From Boswellia sacra (lineage: Eukaryota; Streptophyta; Magnoliopsida; Sapindales; Burseraceae), in NCBI GenBank assembly GCA_013180625.2, contig SNVD02009237.1, positions 62,001 to 126,000 on the forward strand: DNA of 64,000 nt. The letters are read 5' to 3'. Both the position numbers and the translations under genes were made by a program. The notes below the pieces were generated by a model that was not told the origin of the DNA, did no database searches, and worked only from the letters and a program-made list of their open reading frames with translations. Below are positions 35,307-47,700 of the stretch, in pieces. Each line of letters starts with the position of its first letter. The first letter of the stretch is position 1.

Positions 35307-37124
35307 TGTCAGCCCTAAGGCTACATGATAATTTTGATGATAATAATACACATTGATTAATTGAGATTTACTAACATGTTTATTTATGTGCAAGAGTAAT
35401 ATCATTGAAATAATTGTAAAATCAAGAAGAGGCTTATTAAAATGAAGTGTTAAAGCTAAGGAGAAGACTACATGTTAAAGGCACCAAAGTTTAAGAACAA
35501 GGATTGACTCAAGGAATGTGACACATGAGTAATGTTCAATCAATTGGTCATATATATCTTTACAAATATCCAAATGACATGATTCTTGAGCCTTTGGAAA
35601 GCTTACTCAATTTATAACATTTCATATTTTTTAAAGAAATTCAAATTTTAAGTGTAAGATCGTCCAAATCATCATGCAAGTTAAAAGACAAATGGAAGTA
35701 GCTGACATGAGCACCGAATACTCTTTTGGACATATCTTGAGCTAGAAAAATCAAAATGACTTGATTCTTATGGCATTGGAAAGAGGACATAATGAGGCAC
35801 ATTTCATATGTTTTGAATAAATTCAAATTTCAAATGGAAGACCAACATAATTGACATGCAATTCGGTGGACTGACACAGAGAAGAAAAATCAACTCATAT
35901 GAGCACCGAATTATGATTTGTCCATATCTTGAGATAGAAATATCCAAATGCTTTGATTTTTAATTTTTTGGAAAGATAATTCAAATATTCAGATCTTTTA
36001 TGTTTTGAAGAAATTCAAATTTCAAATAGAAGGCTGACAGAATTATCACTCAATTCGGTGGACTGACACAAGGAAGAAAAATCAAGTCACATGAGCACCG
36101 AATGGTGTTTTGGCCATATCTTGAGCTACAGATATCCAAATGACTTGGTTCTTGATGAGTTGGAAACTTATTCAATTGTTCAGATCTTTTATGTTTTGCA
36201 TATTTTCAAATTTCAAACAGAACATTGACAAAAATGGCAGACAAAATTACATTTTTATGGTAGGCAGAAAATTTGGAGATGGTGTCTTCACTTGATTAAG
36301 TTCATCCTATTTACCTATAAAAGGAGCCCTTCTCCCATGCATGCATTCAGAAAGACAAGAGCAAGAGAAGCATTTATCATGCAAAAAAAAACAAGAGAAA
36401 TATCAAGTCTAGAGAGCTTTTATATTCTTTATCTACTCTTTGAAGAGAGTTATACTTTTGTTATAAAAATTGTCTTTGTTCTTGTATTGTGGTGAGAGTG
36501 AGATATTCTCGTAAAGGATAATAGTTATCCTTGAGAGAACTCTTGTTGTGTGTTATCAAGAGTTGAATAAAGTTGCCTTGGTGAGGTTGTTCATCAAGAA
36601 TAACTCTTGGTGTGGTGTTATCAAGAGTTGAAGGAAGTTGCTTGAAAGAAGTTGCCTTGGTGAGTTTGTTCATCAAGAAGAACTCTTGGTGTGGTGTTAT
36701 CAAGAATTGAAGGAAGTTGCCTTGGTGAGGTTGTTCATCAAGAAGAACTCTTGGTGTGGTGTTATCAAGGGTTGAAGGAAAAAATCTTGGTGAGGTTGTT
36801 CATCAAGCAAGTTGTAAAGATTTCTACAACTTAGTGGAAAGCCTAGCTTGTGGAGCTAGGAGCCCGTGGACGTAGGCAAGATTTGTCGAACCACGTAAAT
36901 TGAGTTTGCACTCTCTCTATCCCTTTCCTCTTTACGTTTACTTGCTCTTGTGATTGTTCTTTATTGACATTCTCTTGATTGCATTCTATTTTCATCTTCT
37001 TCACCTTTGTTCTTAAAGAAAGATTTAAATAATTTTGATCTTTTAAGAAAAGTTTTCTAAATCCGTTTTTATAAATAAAAACCCAATTCACCCCCCCTCT
37101 TGGGTTGCCATACCTGGGTCAACA
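35307..37124 (+). mobile_element. Solo LTR (1818 bp) inside the CACTA accessory gene
   Basis: TGTCAGCCC to GGTCAACA, with a perfect 5-bp target duplication TTATC at 35302-35306 and 37125-37129. Contains a TATA-like ctataaaaggagccc near 36312, about 185-bp tandem units at 35500-36250 (each with 'catgagcaccgaat' and 'ccatatcttgag') and a 65-bp minisatellite at 36530-36810. The tail aacccaattcaccccccct fits copia-type LTR ends. Orientation is taken from the TATA box and tail. Confidence 0.9.
36530..36810 (+). repeat. Minisatellite inside the solo LTR
   Basis: About four units of 50-65 bp built on 'gttgttcatcaagaagaac' and 'tggtgttatcaagagttgaa'. Confidence 0.8.
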
Positions 37125-37902
37125 TTATCCTGCAAAAACAAATTGTAATAAATTAATGGAGGTACAAATACATATACATGTAACGTATGAATTTATTAAA
37201 AATGAATTACCTTCACTTCTTTCCAGATGGCATCCAAAAGATGTGATGGCATATTTTGCCACCGAGGACAAGTCAATGGAGCCATGTTGCCATTTTTTGC
37301 TACGATTTCAAGTTGGGTGGTTAATTTGTCTTTGTTTGTGTTTATTGGTTGCCATTGAGAGTTAAATTGAATATGCAACCTCTGGCCTGTACCCCACTCA
37401 CAAATAGTACGAGCTACTCCATGTCCTTTGACAACACCTAATGTACCACCCGTATCTATAAAAAAACAACAACAAATGTTTAAACAACTTTAAATTTCCA
37501 AAAATTTAACATAAAAATAAACTCGTTGATGTACCTCCATCATTCGTTTGAGTGTGGGAAGACGCTGCCGACTGTCGTTGAGATTCTGCTTCTCGTTGTA
37601 TTATACTCTCCATAGAGGTGTCTCTCGATCTTTCGGTGGCATGGTTACCTTTTCAAAAAACATTCACATTCATAAAATTCTAATCTCTTTCCTTAAGTTC
37701 CATGATAATTAACGTATGCATATAATAAAAAATTACAATGAACATCCAGTTCAATTGAACAAACTACATATTTCATTCTAAAAAATAATAGTTACACGTA
37801 GACAAGAGGAAATCACATAAATGGAGAAAACAAGAATGTTCCCAAAATACAAGCAAGATAAAGAATCACATAATCAATAATAACAACTAAGTAAAGGTAC
37901 TA

Positions 37903-40900
37903 TCAATCAACATCATCAATCTGATCATCATTATCTTCACGATTGATGGTCACTGTTGTTCCCTCAACTCCTTGCCTAACCCATTGAACATCTTCCTCAC
38001 GAAAATAACCTCTTTCATTTAGTTGTTGTTGTGCATATAGCTCAACTTCTGGCACCATGTTCCCAATAGATGAATTTTTGGAATTGAGTTCAAAGGTATC
38101 TCTTGTTGACATTTTAAGAACAACATGCCAATCTTCATCTACAGGATCTTGAATATAGCAAACTTGCTCTGCTTGATCTGCCAAAATGAAAGGTTCATCA
38201 TCAATACTGTTATCTTTATATAACAGATGATTAAAATTAACCATTGTTATGTCGAACTCATCACACTTCATTCCAGTCTGATTATCAACCCAATTACACT
38301 TGAACAAGATGAAAGTCATGTCACTGATATATCAAATTTGAATTATATCTGTTAACACTCCAAGAAACGTTACGCTACCAAAAAAAGGGTTTTTATCTCG
38401 TGCACTAGCATAACTCATGGTATCGGCCTTCAAAATAACACCAGATTGTTGCGTGGTTTTGTGTTTATCTGCATCCTTGGTACGAAATTTGAAGCCTTTG
38501 ACAACATAAGATCTATAGTTACGTGCACCCCATTTAGGGCCATTAGCTAAATCGATGATTTCCTCAGACAATGATACATTTGAGGTCTCTTGTAAGGAGT
38601 GAACCTATGAAAATACATATAGTTAGCAACAAAAATCCCTATAGCAACAAAATATTACCTAAATTTCTTGCACTTACATGATCTCGAAACCATTCGTGGA
38701 ATTTTCTGTTATGATCTTTTTGAATTTCATGAATAGAAGAACGAGGCATTTCATTATGAATTTCATTGAAATGCTTTCTGTGTTAGAAGACATTGGAAGA
38801 TGTAAAAAAGATATAACAGTAAAAAGAACAGAGGTAACGAAGAAAAATTGTGCATATCTTACTCTCAAAATGAATCAATAGAAGTTGTATTGACTAGCAC
38901 ATATCTATGTGCTTGAACCCAAGAAATATGATCAAGTTCGAATTATTGTCCTTCATCAGAGGTACCATCTTTATTCCGAGGTCCTTGATTGAGTTTAGTT
39001 TTCACTTCATCGAGATATCTTGAACAAAAGTTTGTGCACTCATCCATTAGGTATCCTTTAGCAATAGAAGCCTCAGGATGTGCACGATTACGCACATATC
39101 TCTTCAAAGTTAGAAAATACCTAGAGAACCCATAAAATCTATAAATACTAATCAATTCATATATAATGTATGAAATTATGAGACATTAACATGGTAATGG
39201 ATAGTACCTCTCAATTGGATACATCCATCTAAATTGAACTAGTCCTGCTAATGATGCCTCCTGTGCAAGATGAACAATCAAATGCTCCATAATATCGAAG
39301 AATGAGGGTGGGAAGATTTTCTCAAGTTGACACAATGTTAGCACTACTCTATCTTGAATATTATTTAAATCTTCTTCAGTGTTCACTTTTGAGCACAATT
39401 GCTTAAAAAAGTTTGCCAATTCAATCAAAGTGACAACAACATTTTTCGGTAATGCTCTTCGAGCAGCAAGAGGAAGCAGTTGTTGTAGTAGTATATGATT
39501 GTCATGACTTTTCAAACCTACAATGCTTGGCTCTTTTATGTGAACACGACGACAGATATTTGATGCATAACCATCTGGCAACTTCACTTTTTTTAACACC
39601 CCAAGAAAGACACCTTTATTTTCTTTGGTCATTGAGAAGCATGCAGGAGGTAAATATAATTTGTTAGCCCCCCGTTCTTGAGGATGCAATACTTTTCTAA
39701 TTTTCATATCCTTCAAATCATAGCGAGCCTTCAAATTATCTTTCAATTTCTTAGGATGCCCCAATAATGTCCAAAGTATATTGTCACAGACATTCTTCTC
39801 AATGTGCATGACATCAAGATTATGTCTAATCAAGTTATGCTCCCAATATGGTAGTTCAAAGAAAATACTTTTCTTCTTCCAAATGCTTGTCTGATTTTGG
39901 GATTATTCATTCTCCGTTGAAGATCTTCTATCTTATATTCAGTTAGTGTATCTTGTATTTGTTGTTTTATATCAAAACTAGATAACCGAGATGGAGCAGG
40001 TCCCAGATCGGCTCTACCATTGAAGGAAATCCTATCCTTTTGAAATCTATGAGTAGTAGGTAAATATCGCCGATGACCCATATAACAAAATTTTCTACTA
40101 TGAGACAACCATTTGGAAACCGTATTTCCTAAACAACAAGGACATGCCTTCTCGTCTTTTATACTCTAGCCCGATAGATTCGCATATGCCGAAAAGTCAT
40201 TGATGGTCCACAACAATGCTGCATGTAGCTTGAACATTTGTTGACACGATGCATCATAGGTTAGTACGCCTTCACTCCATAATTCTTTCAATTCCTCAAT
40301 CAATGGTTGCATATAGACATCAATTTTATTCCCAGGACCTTTAGGACCATCAATGAGTACAGACAATATGAAAAAACTTGCTTTCATACATAACCAAGGA
40401 GGCAAGTTGTACGGTATTAACACAATAGGCCATGTACTATGTGCTATAGACATAGTCCTAAAAGGATTAAATCCATCAACTACCAAGCCAAGCCTGACAT
40501 TACGACAATCAGTAGCAAAATCTGGATTTCTATCATCAAAAGTTCTCCAACAAAGACTATCAACTAGATGCCTAAGAACATCGTCTTTAATGAGATCTTC
40601 TGCATGCCATCGCATAAGGGAAGCATTTTTTTAGGACATGAATAATCTTTTTAACCTAGAACTTAATGGAAAGTATCTAACTTGCTTTGCAACTATCTTC
40701 CCATGCGAACTTGATGCATCATTCGACTCATCCAAGTTTTTATAACGAGACATTTGGCATATGCAAAATCTATCCGAATTTGCAAACTCGCCTCTGAATA
40801 ACACACAATTGTTAGGACAAGCATCCCAGGTCTTGTACGTAAACCCCAAGTCAGTAGTTATCTTTTGTGCTTCATAACATGAAGAAGGAATTTTGACTTA

Positions 40901-41458
40901 GTTAGGAAAGGCCTTCTTCAAAAGTTCTAGTAACTTCGTCACTGATTTGTCAGTCCATCCGTGCAACATCTTAAGTTGCAAAAGTTAAACAGTAAATGCA
41001 AGGGAGGTAAAATTTTCACAACCCAGATACAAGGGACACTCTGCCTACTCAAGTAGCTTTAAATATGTTTTAGTTTCACTATCTAATGGGTTACTACTAC
41101 CTTCACCGAAGGCATTATGCGGAATCCCCATGGCCTCATGTATCATTCCAACCATATCATCACCCCTTGTAGATTCATCACCAACCACAAATTGTTCGTT
41201 AGGTTGGTCAGACTCTATAGGCGTCTATTGTTCACCATGTAAGGTCCACCTTTTGTACGTTCGCAAAAACCCATTACATATTAAATGCTCCCTTGCTATG
41301 TATCTATCCAAAAGATATCGATTGTGACATTTCTTACAAGGACATAATATTCTAGTGTCATTCACCAAATTACCAAAGGCAAAGTTTAGAAATCCCTCCA
41401 CCCCAGTGAAATATGCTCGACAACATCGATTTGGTAAGTCAATCCAACTCTTATCCAT
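37903..41458 (-). pseudogene. TNP2-like CACTA transposase, nearly complete but with stops
   Basis: Minus strand from MDKSWIDLPNRC (ATG at 41458) to a stop at 37903. Domains in order: transposase-associated domain 41450-41230 (LCPCKKCHN); Transposase_21 about 40850-39840 (DACPNNCVLFRGE, RWHAEDL, LGLVVDGFNPF, IPYNLPPWLCMK, GRADLGP); then MHIEKNVCDNILWTLLG at 39810; DUF4218 39530-39200 (FFKQLCSKVN, KIFPPSFFDIMEHL, RWMYPIERY); a C-terminal part with HFNEIHNEMPRSSIHEIQKD at 38770-38680; DUF4216 38570-38100 (LANGPKWGARNY, ADQAEQVCYI). One probable intron begins at 38680 (donor GTAAGT). Stops near 41050, 40625, 40165 and a frameshift near 39835 disable it. Known role: binds and cuts the CACTA ends. 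Confidence 0.88.
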
Positions 41459-42140
41459 GAAAATTTCCTTTAAAAGTAATAAATACAATTCATATCACCA
41501 TAAATTTGTTCATACACAACTGAGTAAATGTAATATGAAACCTAATTGTAAACATTTGTGTAAAAGGTTGGTGGTCCTATCCCATTCAAGAATGAATAAG
41601 TTTGGACTATAAATTAGTAGTTATGTGTTGCTCCATCTTAATGAAAAATTCGTCAGCATCTCCCCATAGTTCTCTAAGTACACACATATATAGTTGATTG
41701 AATATATGTGTCATTTCAAAGTTTGAAAATTAACACAAAACACACAATCATCTATTATGTACTTCGAGAACATAAGGAAATGTAACCAAATTTTTCGTTT
41801 AGATGGAACAAAACATTACATACTAATTTATAATAAAAACTTATGCATTCTTAAACTGTCCAAGTTCGGACAATTCAAGAATCATTACTAGACATACACT
41901 CTTCATTGTCATCTATCGGTGAAAATGAAAAGAAGATATATGTCGAATAATAATTCTTGAATGGGGTCTAAGCTTACATGTGTAAGTAACAAATGAATAT
42001 GACAACTATAATTCATGTTAATAAGCTGTTCTATAAACACATGAAAACATAACATTTATAACAAAGCATGAAAGCATTTTTTGTACATCTTAACGAAACA
42101 ACCGATGTAAACCTTCTTCTTTTGGCTCTAGTGGTTTTGA
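41459..42140. other. CACTA internal non-coding DNA upstream of TNP2
   Basis: AT-rich; should hold the transposase leader or an intron. No motif is recognised. Confidence 0.35.
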
Positions 42141-42149
42141 TGTATCTAC

Positions 42150-43600
42150 AATGCCCACGTACAAGGGTTTGCTTCAATTTATTTTTCTTAGAGTGTGCTG
42201 GTTTGGGACTTCTTTGTTTAGTGGGCTGGTTCTCTATTCTTTTCTTTTTTTGGGCATTAGTGGGCTGGTTTGCTTTAATTTCTTTTCTTAGTGTAGGCTG
42301 ATTTGGTACTCCTTTGTTTATTGGGCTAGTTTTTTTTTTCCTTTGCTTGGTGTGGGCTAGTTTAGTTAATATAGGTGTAGTGGCTTGGTTGGTTTTTTTT
42401 TTTTTTGGGTTTAATGAGCTGGTGTGGACTTTGTTTAAGTTGGCTGCTTTATCTTCTTTGGGCTGAGTGTGGGCTGCTATGTCTTCTTTGGGCTGAGTGT
42501 GGGTTGGTTGGGTTGGTTGAGATTGACTTTAATGTAAGGATTATTAATTGTTAAACTTAAATCAACGAGACAATACTCATTAAGTTAATTTTTTTTAAAA
42601 TGATAAAGTTTTGAATTTAATAATATCCTTATTTTTCTTAATGGAAGACCTAGTGGGCTGCTTGGTTTTAATGTTGGTTTAATGGGCTGGAGCAGTTTTA
42701 ACGTATGGTTCAATTTTTTTGGTTGGTAGGCTACTTTGCTAAGTGAGCTTTGTTTTCTTCATGGTAAAGTGGGGCTGGTATGGTTAAGTTCATTTTTGGT
42801 TAAGTGGGTGGCTTTGTTATGGCTAAGTGGGCTGATTCCTTTAATCTTGTTTTTGCTTAAGTGGGCTAGATCGGTTGTATTCATGGTAAAGTGGGCTAGT
42901 ATGGTTAATTTAATTTTTTGCTAAGTGAGCTTGATTGTTTCGTTCATGGTAAAGTGGATTGGTACGGTTAATTTTGATTTTGGTTAAATGGGTGGCTTTG
43001 TTATGGTTAAATGGGCTAATTTCTTTAATTTTGTTTTCGGTCAAGTGGGCTGGATCGTTTTGCTCATGGTAAAGTGGGCTGGTTTAGTTTTTTGCTAAGT
43101 GAGCTTGATTGTTTCGTTCATGGTAAAGTGGGCTGGTTTGGTTAATTTAGTTTTTGGTTAAGTGGGTGGCTTTGTTATGGTTAAGTGGGCTGATTTCTTT
43201 AATTTTGTTTTCGGTTAAGTGGGCTGGATCGGTTTTGTTCATGGTAAAGTGGGCTGGTATTGTTAATTTAGTTTTTGGCTAAGTGGGTGGCTTTATTATG
43301 GTTAGGTGGGCTGATTTCTTTAATTTTGTTTTCGGTTAAGTGGGCTGGATCGGTTGTGTTCATGGTAAAGTGGGCTGGTTTGGTTAAGTGGACTGGATCG
43401 GTGTTGTTCATGATAAAGTGGGCTGGTTTGGTTAATTTAGTTTTTGGTTAAGTGGGTGGCTTTGTTATGGTTAAGTGGGCTGATTTCTTTAATTCTGTTT
43501 TCGATTAAGTGGGCTGGATCGGTGTTGTTCATGGTAAAGTGGGTTGGTTTGGTTAAGTGGGCTGGATCGGTGTTGTTCATGGTAAACTTACGTATGACAG
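42150..43600 (+). repeat. Minisatellite array based on 'aagtgggctg' inside the CACTA
   Basis: Dozens of copies of 'aagtgggctg(g)' separated by T-rich spacers. From about 42760 a higher-order unit of roughly 115-125 bp is visible, with the steps catggtaaagtgggctgg, tttttggttaagtgggtgg, ctttgttatggttaagtggg and ttgttttcggttaagtggg. The left part (42150-42540) is a looser array of 'gggctggtt' words. Strong strand bias: G and T on the plus strand. No coding potential is claimed. Confidence 0.88.
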
Positions 43601-44444
43601 CAGCGTGGCCACCATTGGTGTAGTGTAATGGGATACAGCCAATGCAAACGTCAACCCAACTAAATATGCTTGCACACCTAACATGTCAAATATTTTAAAT
43701 GTAAACTAATGAGGGGTTTAAGAAAACTAGGTCTAGCCAAATTAATATTTGAAGACAACAAGAACAGAATGATAGGCTAATTACTAGATGGAAAGTTAGC
43801 AGCTGCAGCACATGCATCAAAATTATCAAAAAAATGAGGGAAGTTGTCCTAATTTCTAAAAACTGAACACTATGATACCGGATTGATACATAACTGGGCC
43901 TATTGGAAATCACACTTGGCAACATCTAAATATCACATATTGCATATTACTAAATGATGCTGCATAGAACTCATATTTCAGTATTTCTTTGATTTGCAAC
44001 ATTACTAATACATCATCAGATATTAGTCAAATAATTCTTAAGTGGTCAGATTTTATGCTAGTAGAAATCAAATAGAATATTCATCTGTAGCTATCTGCCC
44101 TTGATGAAGGGTCAAAACTCAATTGCCACAAACCAACAAAACAACTTCATTTCAACATCTTCTACAGTTCATACAGAGCAGGTAATCTATTCCTTCCAAA
44201 ACATGGCACAATAGACAAAGAGTTCATAACACAGCACGTCTAAAATGGGTGCTTTACTAACAATATTGCATCCATACAAGCATATGATCTAACTGCACTA
44301 AAGTATTGGGGCACATCAACTTTCACCAATTTTCCGGTATATGAACTTATCACTAATTAATATGAAGGTCTTATAGTTAAGCTTATATTCAGAAAATAAG
44401 TAAACACAAAATCACCTAATCAACACCTTTAATACTTTTGACAG
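43601..44444. other. CACTA internal DNA between minisatellite and AP2 fragment
   Basis: Unique-looking AT-rich DNA. It may be intron sequence carried along with the AP2 fragment, but nothing in it proves that. Confidence 0.3.
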
Positions 44445-45061
44445 ATCTCAGATTATGAGAAAGAAATTGAGATCATGCAAACTGTAACAAAAGAGGAGTA
44501 CTTGGCCTCTTTAAGAAGGTAAGGCGCGCGCTATATATGGTTTCTAGTAAAAAATATAAAAATATTGTCATGCATAGATTATCATCATCAGGGCTAGTTT
44601 CTCTAACTATATCATTGTTTTCTTTTTCACAGAAAGAGCAGTGGTTTCTCAAGAGGTGTATCCAAGTACAGAGGAGTTGCAAGGTAATTAATTTTCTTAA
44701 TAATTTGATCAGGCAACTGTTTAAATGTTTTTGTTGTAAAGCAAACACTAAAAATGTCTTTGGTGGAATCAAATCATGCAGGCACCATCACAACGGGAGA
44801 TGGGAAGCCAGAATAGGGAGAGTTTTTGGAAACAAATATCTCTACCTTGGCACTTACAGTAAGTTACAAAAAAAAATCGTCACATATTGATTTATAGATA
44901 AGAATTAATGTGAACAGAAAGGATAATCATTTTTTCTGCTCTATTGAATCACAAGCACTCAAGAAGAGGCTGCTCGTGCTTATGATATTGCAACAATTGA
45001 ATATAGAGGGATCAATGCTATGACCAACTTTGATTTGAGCACATACATCAGATGGTTGAAA
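44445..45061 (+). pseudogene. Captured AP2-domain gene fragment (WRINKLED1/AIL-type), four exons
   Basis: Exons at 44445-44519 (SDYEKEIEIM, TKEEYLASLRR), 44633-44683 (KSSGFSRGVSKYRGVAR), 44782-44858 (HHHNGRWEARIGRVFGNKYL) and about 44956-45061 ([31 protein letters not shown]). The first three exons join in frame with GT...AG borders; the last acceptor looks worn. This is the linker plus the second AP2 domain of a two-AP2 transcription factor of the WRI group. The first AP2 domain is absent. No stop codon interrupts the exons. It lies inside the CACTA borders, opposite in strand to the transposase genes, so I read it as host DNA captured by the transposon. Normal role of such proteins is sequence-specific transcription control, for example of fatty-acid or cutin genes; this fragment need not be functional. 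Confidence 0.85.
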
Positions 45062-47700
45062 TGCTCAACTTATATAGTGATCTAAATCAAATGCCATTTC
45101 AAAGCTTCTTTTTTATTCAAAGAAACGCTCAACTTATATAGTGATCTAAATCACATGCCATTTGTTATAGAGAATTATATAAGACCAGAGAAAAAAGATA
45201 TTACATTTCATTGCTGAACATCGTTGCAGTGTAAGATTCATTAACAAGAGATGCCAGCAAAACTTTAGACTAGGCTACAAAAAAACAACCGAAACAAGGT
45301 TGTTGAGACAGACCAGATGGAACTGCCAGACACCAAGCCTGCTGATTCTGAGGCACCCAAGACACAGAATTCCCAAAGCAACCTAACAGTGATGACTCAA
45401 GTAAAACTAAGATCTGAACCCCTAAAAACAGTATCAAAAAAAAAGATAATCTCGTATATGGACTCTGATAATTCTATCTAGTTGTAATCATCAGCTCATT
45501 TTCCCTTCATTTTAGTAGCATATCACAAATGTTTGAATTAACTTAGAAGATGAAAAATCACTTCTCTTTTATCATGCATGCACCAGATATTAAGAGTATG
45601 ATGCAATCTTAATCAAGTTACATTTGTTTTCTTTCCAAAACTTAATCTGCCTCTGTTTTTTTTTTTTTTCTCCCTTAATGAATTCATAGATGAAGGGTTG
45701 TAAAGTATGCTATTTGTGGAATGGATCAGATTTAAGGAGCTATAGGTATAAGAGTACTAGAAGAGATCAGAAATCAAGAATTTGCTAACCTGCATATTTG
45801 TGTTATTTTTTCACAGGATCATGTTTCAACTATCATAAACTCATAAACCGTTGCGCAGAACTGTCAGTAATTTCAGTAAACTTAGTATCGTTTTCATATG
45901 CAATGCCAGTCCAGAAGAAATATAACCAAGTCAAGAACCAATATGATGACAGAGAATCTAGTCAACACAAGGAAAACTTTAACTAATTAACTGTGGTGGA
46001 CAGAACATAATGGAACAAAGCATCACGTATTCATGAACAGCCTAAGTCATATTCATCTTTGGCAGCAACAAGAATCTTGAGATACTTACGAGGCATAATG
46101 ATCCTTTGGATTAGATTTTACAAAGGGTTTTGAGGTGAAACTGATGGGGTTTTGAAACAAAGACTTGGGTGGTTGTGTTGATGTCATGAAAAAACACTTG
46201 AGGTTTTGTATTTTCTTTCAGCTTAGGAATACTTTTTTTGAGTATTCAAATGAGCAATAATCAGTTAATCAACGACAGAAGCAGAATATATTAACGATGT
46301 GAAAAAAAGGTAAAAGTTTGCGACAAGCTTTCACATGTGCAAAAAAGCCTGCAAAAAATGATGTTATAGTGACCTGCCAAAGTCACTATATTGACAATGT
46401 AAAGCAACCTTTCTTGCTTATGGCTTTCTAATTATGACTATTTATTAGCATCTGATTCTCTACGAGTTTCAAATGTGCACCCATCAGTTTATTCTTTATC
46501 TAACTTTTTCATTATCTTCCAAATTTTTTCAGGTGGGAACTTGGATTAAGGGTAATTATTAATACTACCAAAATCCACATAGCCCATAACATCATCTTAA
46601 GCTGGACTTTCACTAAGCAAATTCAAAAAAGATAACAAGAGGCACTAGATCTTAAACCTCAGTGCAATTACTCTTCAATGATTTTTTAAACCTCTCAGGA
46701 AAAGAGAAGTTCTAATATAGATAAAAATTCAAATTGTTCAGATATAATTAAGTTTTCTAAGAAGAAAATCTCCATGATCTAGTTGACTACAGTGTTTAAG
46801 ACACCCAGCTTTGTACCGTCCAACCATAGTTCAGATCATATATTTAATTTATGACAATCAATAACAATATGATATTATAGTTTAAATAATCAACTGACGC
46901 TTAATAACCATACAATGCAACGCGACATTCCACACTTATAACACAAAACTTCATACTGATATTAATAAGCGTTAACATTACATGTCATAAGAATGACTTT
47001 AGACGGGCCATTAAACCAATTCATGACCTTACAGGAACATTTTAGTAAAACCATCAGCGGTCAGCACCTAAAACATTTTCAGCCACCCATATAGAAGTGC
47101 TACACAGAAAGAAATATATTATAAACGAAAATAATTGTTCCCATCTATGGATTACCAAAAACCAATCTCAATTTGTGAACAGTTTCTAAAAAACAACCAA
47201 GGTTTCTTTACCACACACTAAGTGATTCCACCTCACAGAACGAATGCTATAAGCTTGAGTTCAGCTTTTCAATATCAAGATTTGGCCTAACATAGAACCA
47301 AAAAGTTCCTCAACCAAGGTGACCAAAAGCAAACATAATGCAATCACTTCCTTAACAACATAATCGAAAGCCCAAAAAATAGACCAACAAAATCCTTCAA
47401 CTAAGTCTTCAAAGTCAAGAATGAAGTCTTTCATAACTATCTAGGGTTTTTCACAAACACCTACATGAACACAAACTTGGTCCCATCTGTATTATCTGCT
47501 ATTTGAAATGAAAAAAAAAAAAGATACACAGAACCCATAACAGTATCTCAAAATCTTGCACAAACCCATCAAAACTAATTAGCTAAACTCGAAGCTAAAG
47601 TCAAGAAATTAAAAATCAATAACAAAAACCCTCATCAAATCACTGCCCAGAAACCCAACCATGACAGAGAAAATATATGTAGCGATACAAGACAGTCAAA
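45062..47700. other. CACTA internal DNA, possibly further captured sequence
   Basis: Mostly AT-rich and without clear genes. A frame at about 45288-45480 (VVETDQMELPDTKPADSEAP) lacks stops for roughly 190 bp and could be a further exon of the captured gene, whose family has variable acidic C-termini. I do not recognise it with certainty. Confidence 0.3.

Larger units (their letters stand above)
34020..37650 (-). pseudogene. CACTA accessory transposase, plant Transposase_24 (Ptta/En/Spm) family
   Basis: Minus strand, several exons. 5' part near 37650-37540 (MESIIQREAESQ), next exon 37457-37212 (LTTQLEIVAKNGNMAPLTCP, MPSHLLDAIWKEVK) with donor GTAATT. The acceptor TGCAG at about 37134-37130 leads into the core exon, split five bases later by a solo LTR and resumed at 35306 (YIGNLWRDWKARVKREYYKK, YWGTEQAK). 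Then AVEKNKVNRAQQVALHRTGR at about 35000, FAQKREEE, and a C-terminal coiled coil with repeated EEHKNL-like units (LQQEHKNLKEAHKNLNEAHN, near 34350). At least three stops replace W or Q codons in the core exon. Family role: DNA-binding partner of the TNP2 transposase. Confidence 0.8.

Noticed and set aside
42150..43600. A CRISPR-like array
   Set aside because: Units and spacers are both repetitive and degenerate, and this is a plant nuclear genome; it is a minisatellite.
43617..43626. A possible earlier CACTA right end (gtgtagtg)
   Set aside because: It lacks the TTGTAGTG form, subterminal ACCGCCGT repeats and a matching AAT duplication, all of which occur at 48707.
44445..45061. A functional AP2 transcription factor gene
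   Set aside because: The first AP2 domain and the gene's ends are absent and it lies inside a transposon, so I call it a fragment.
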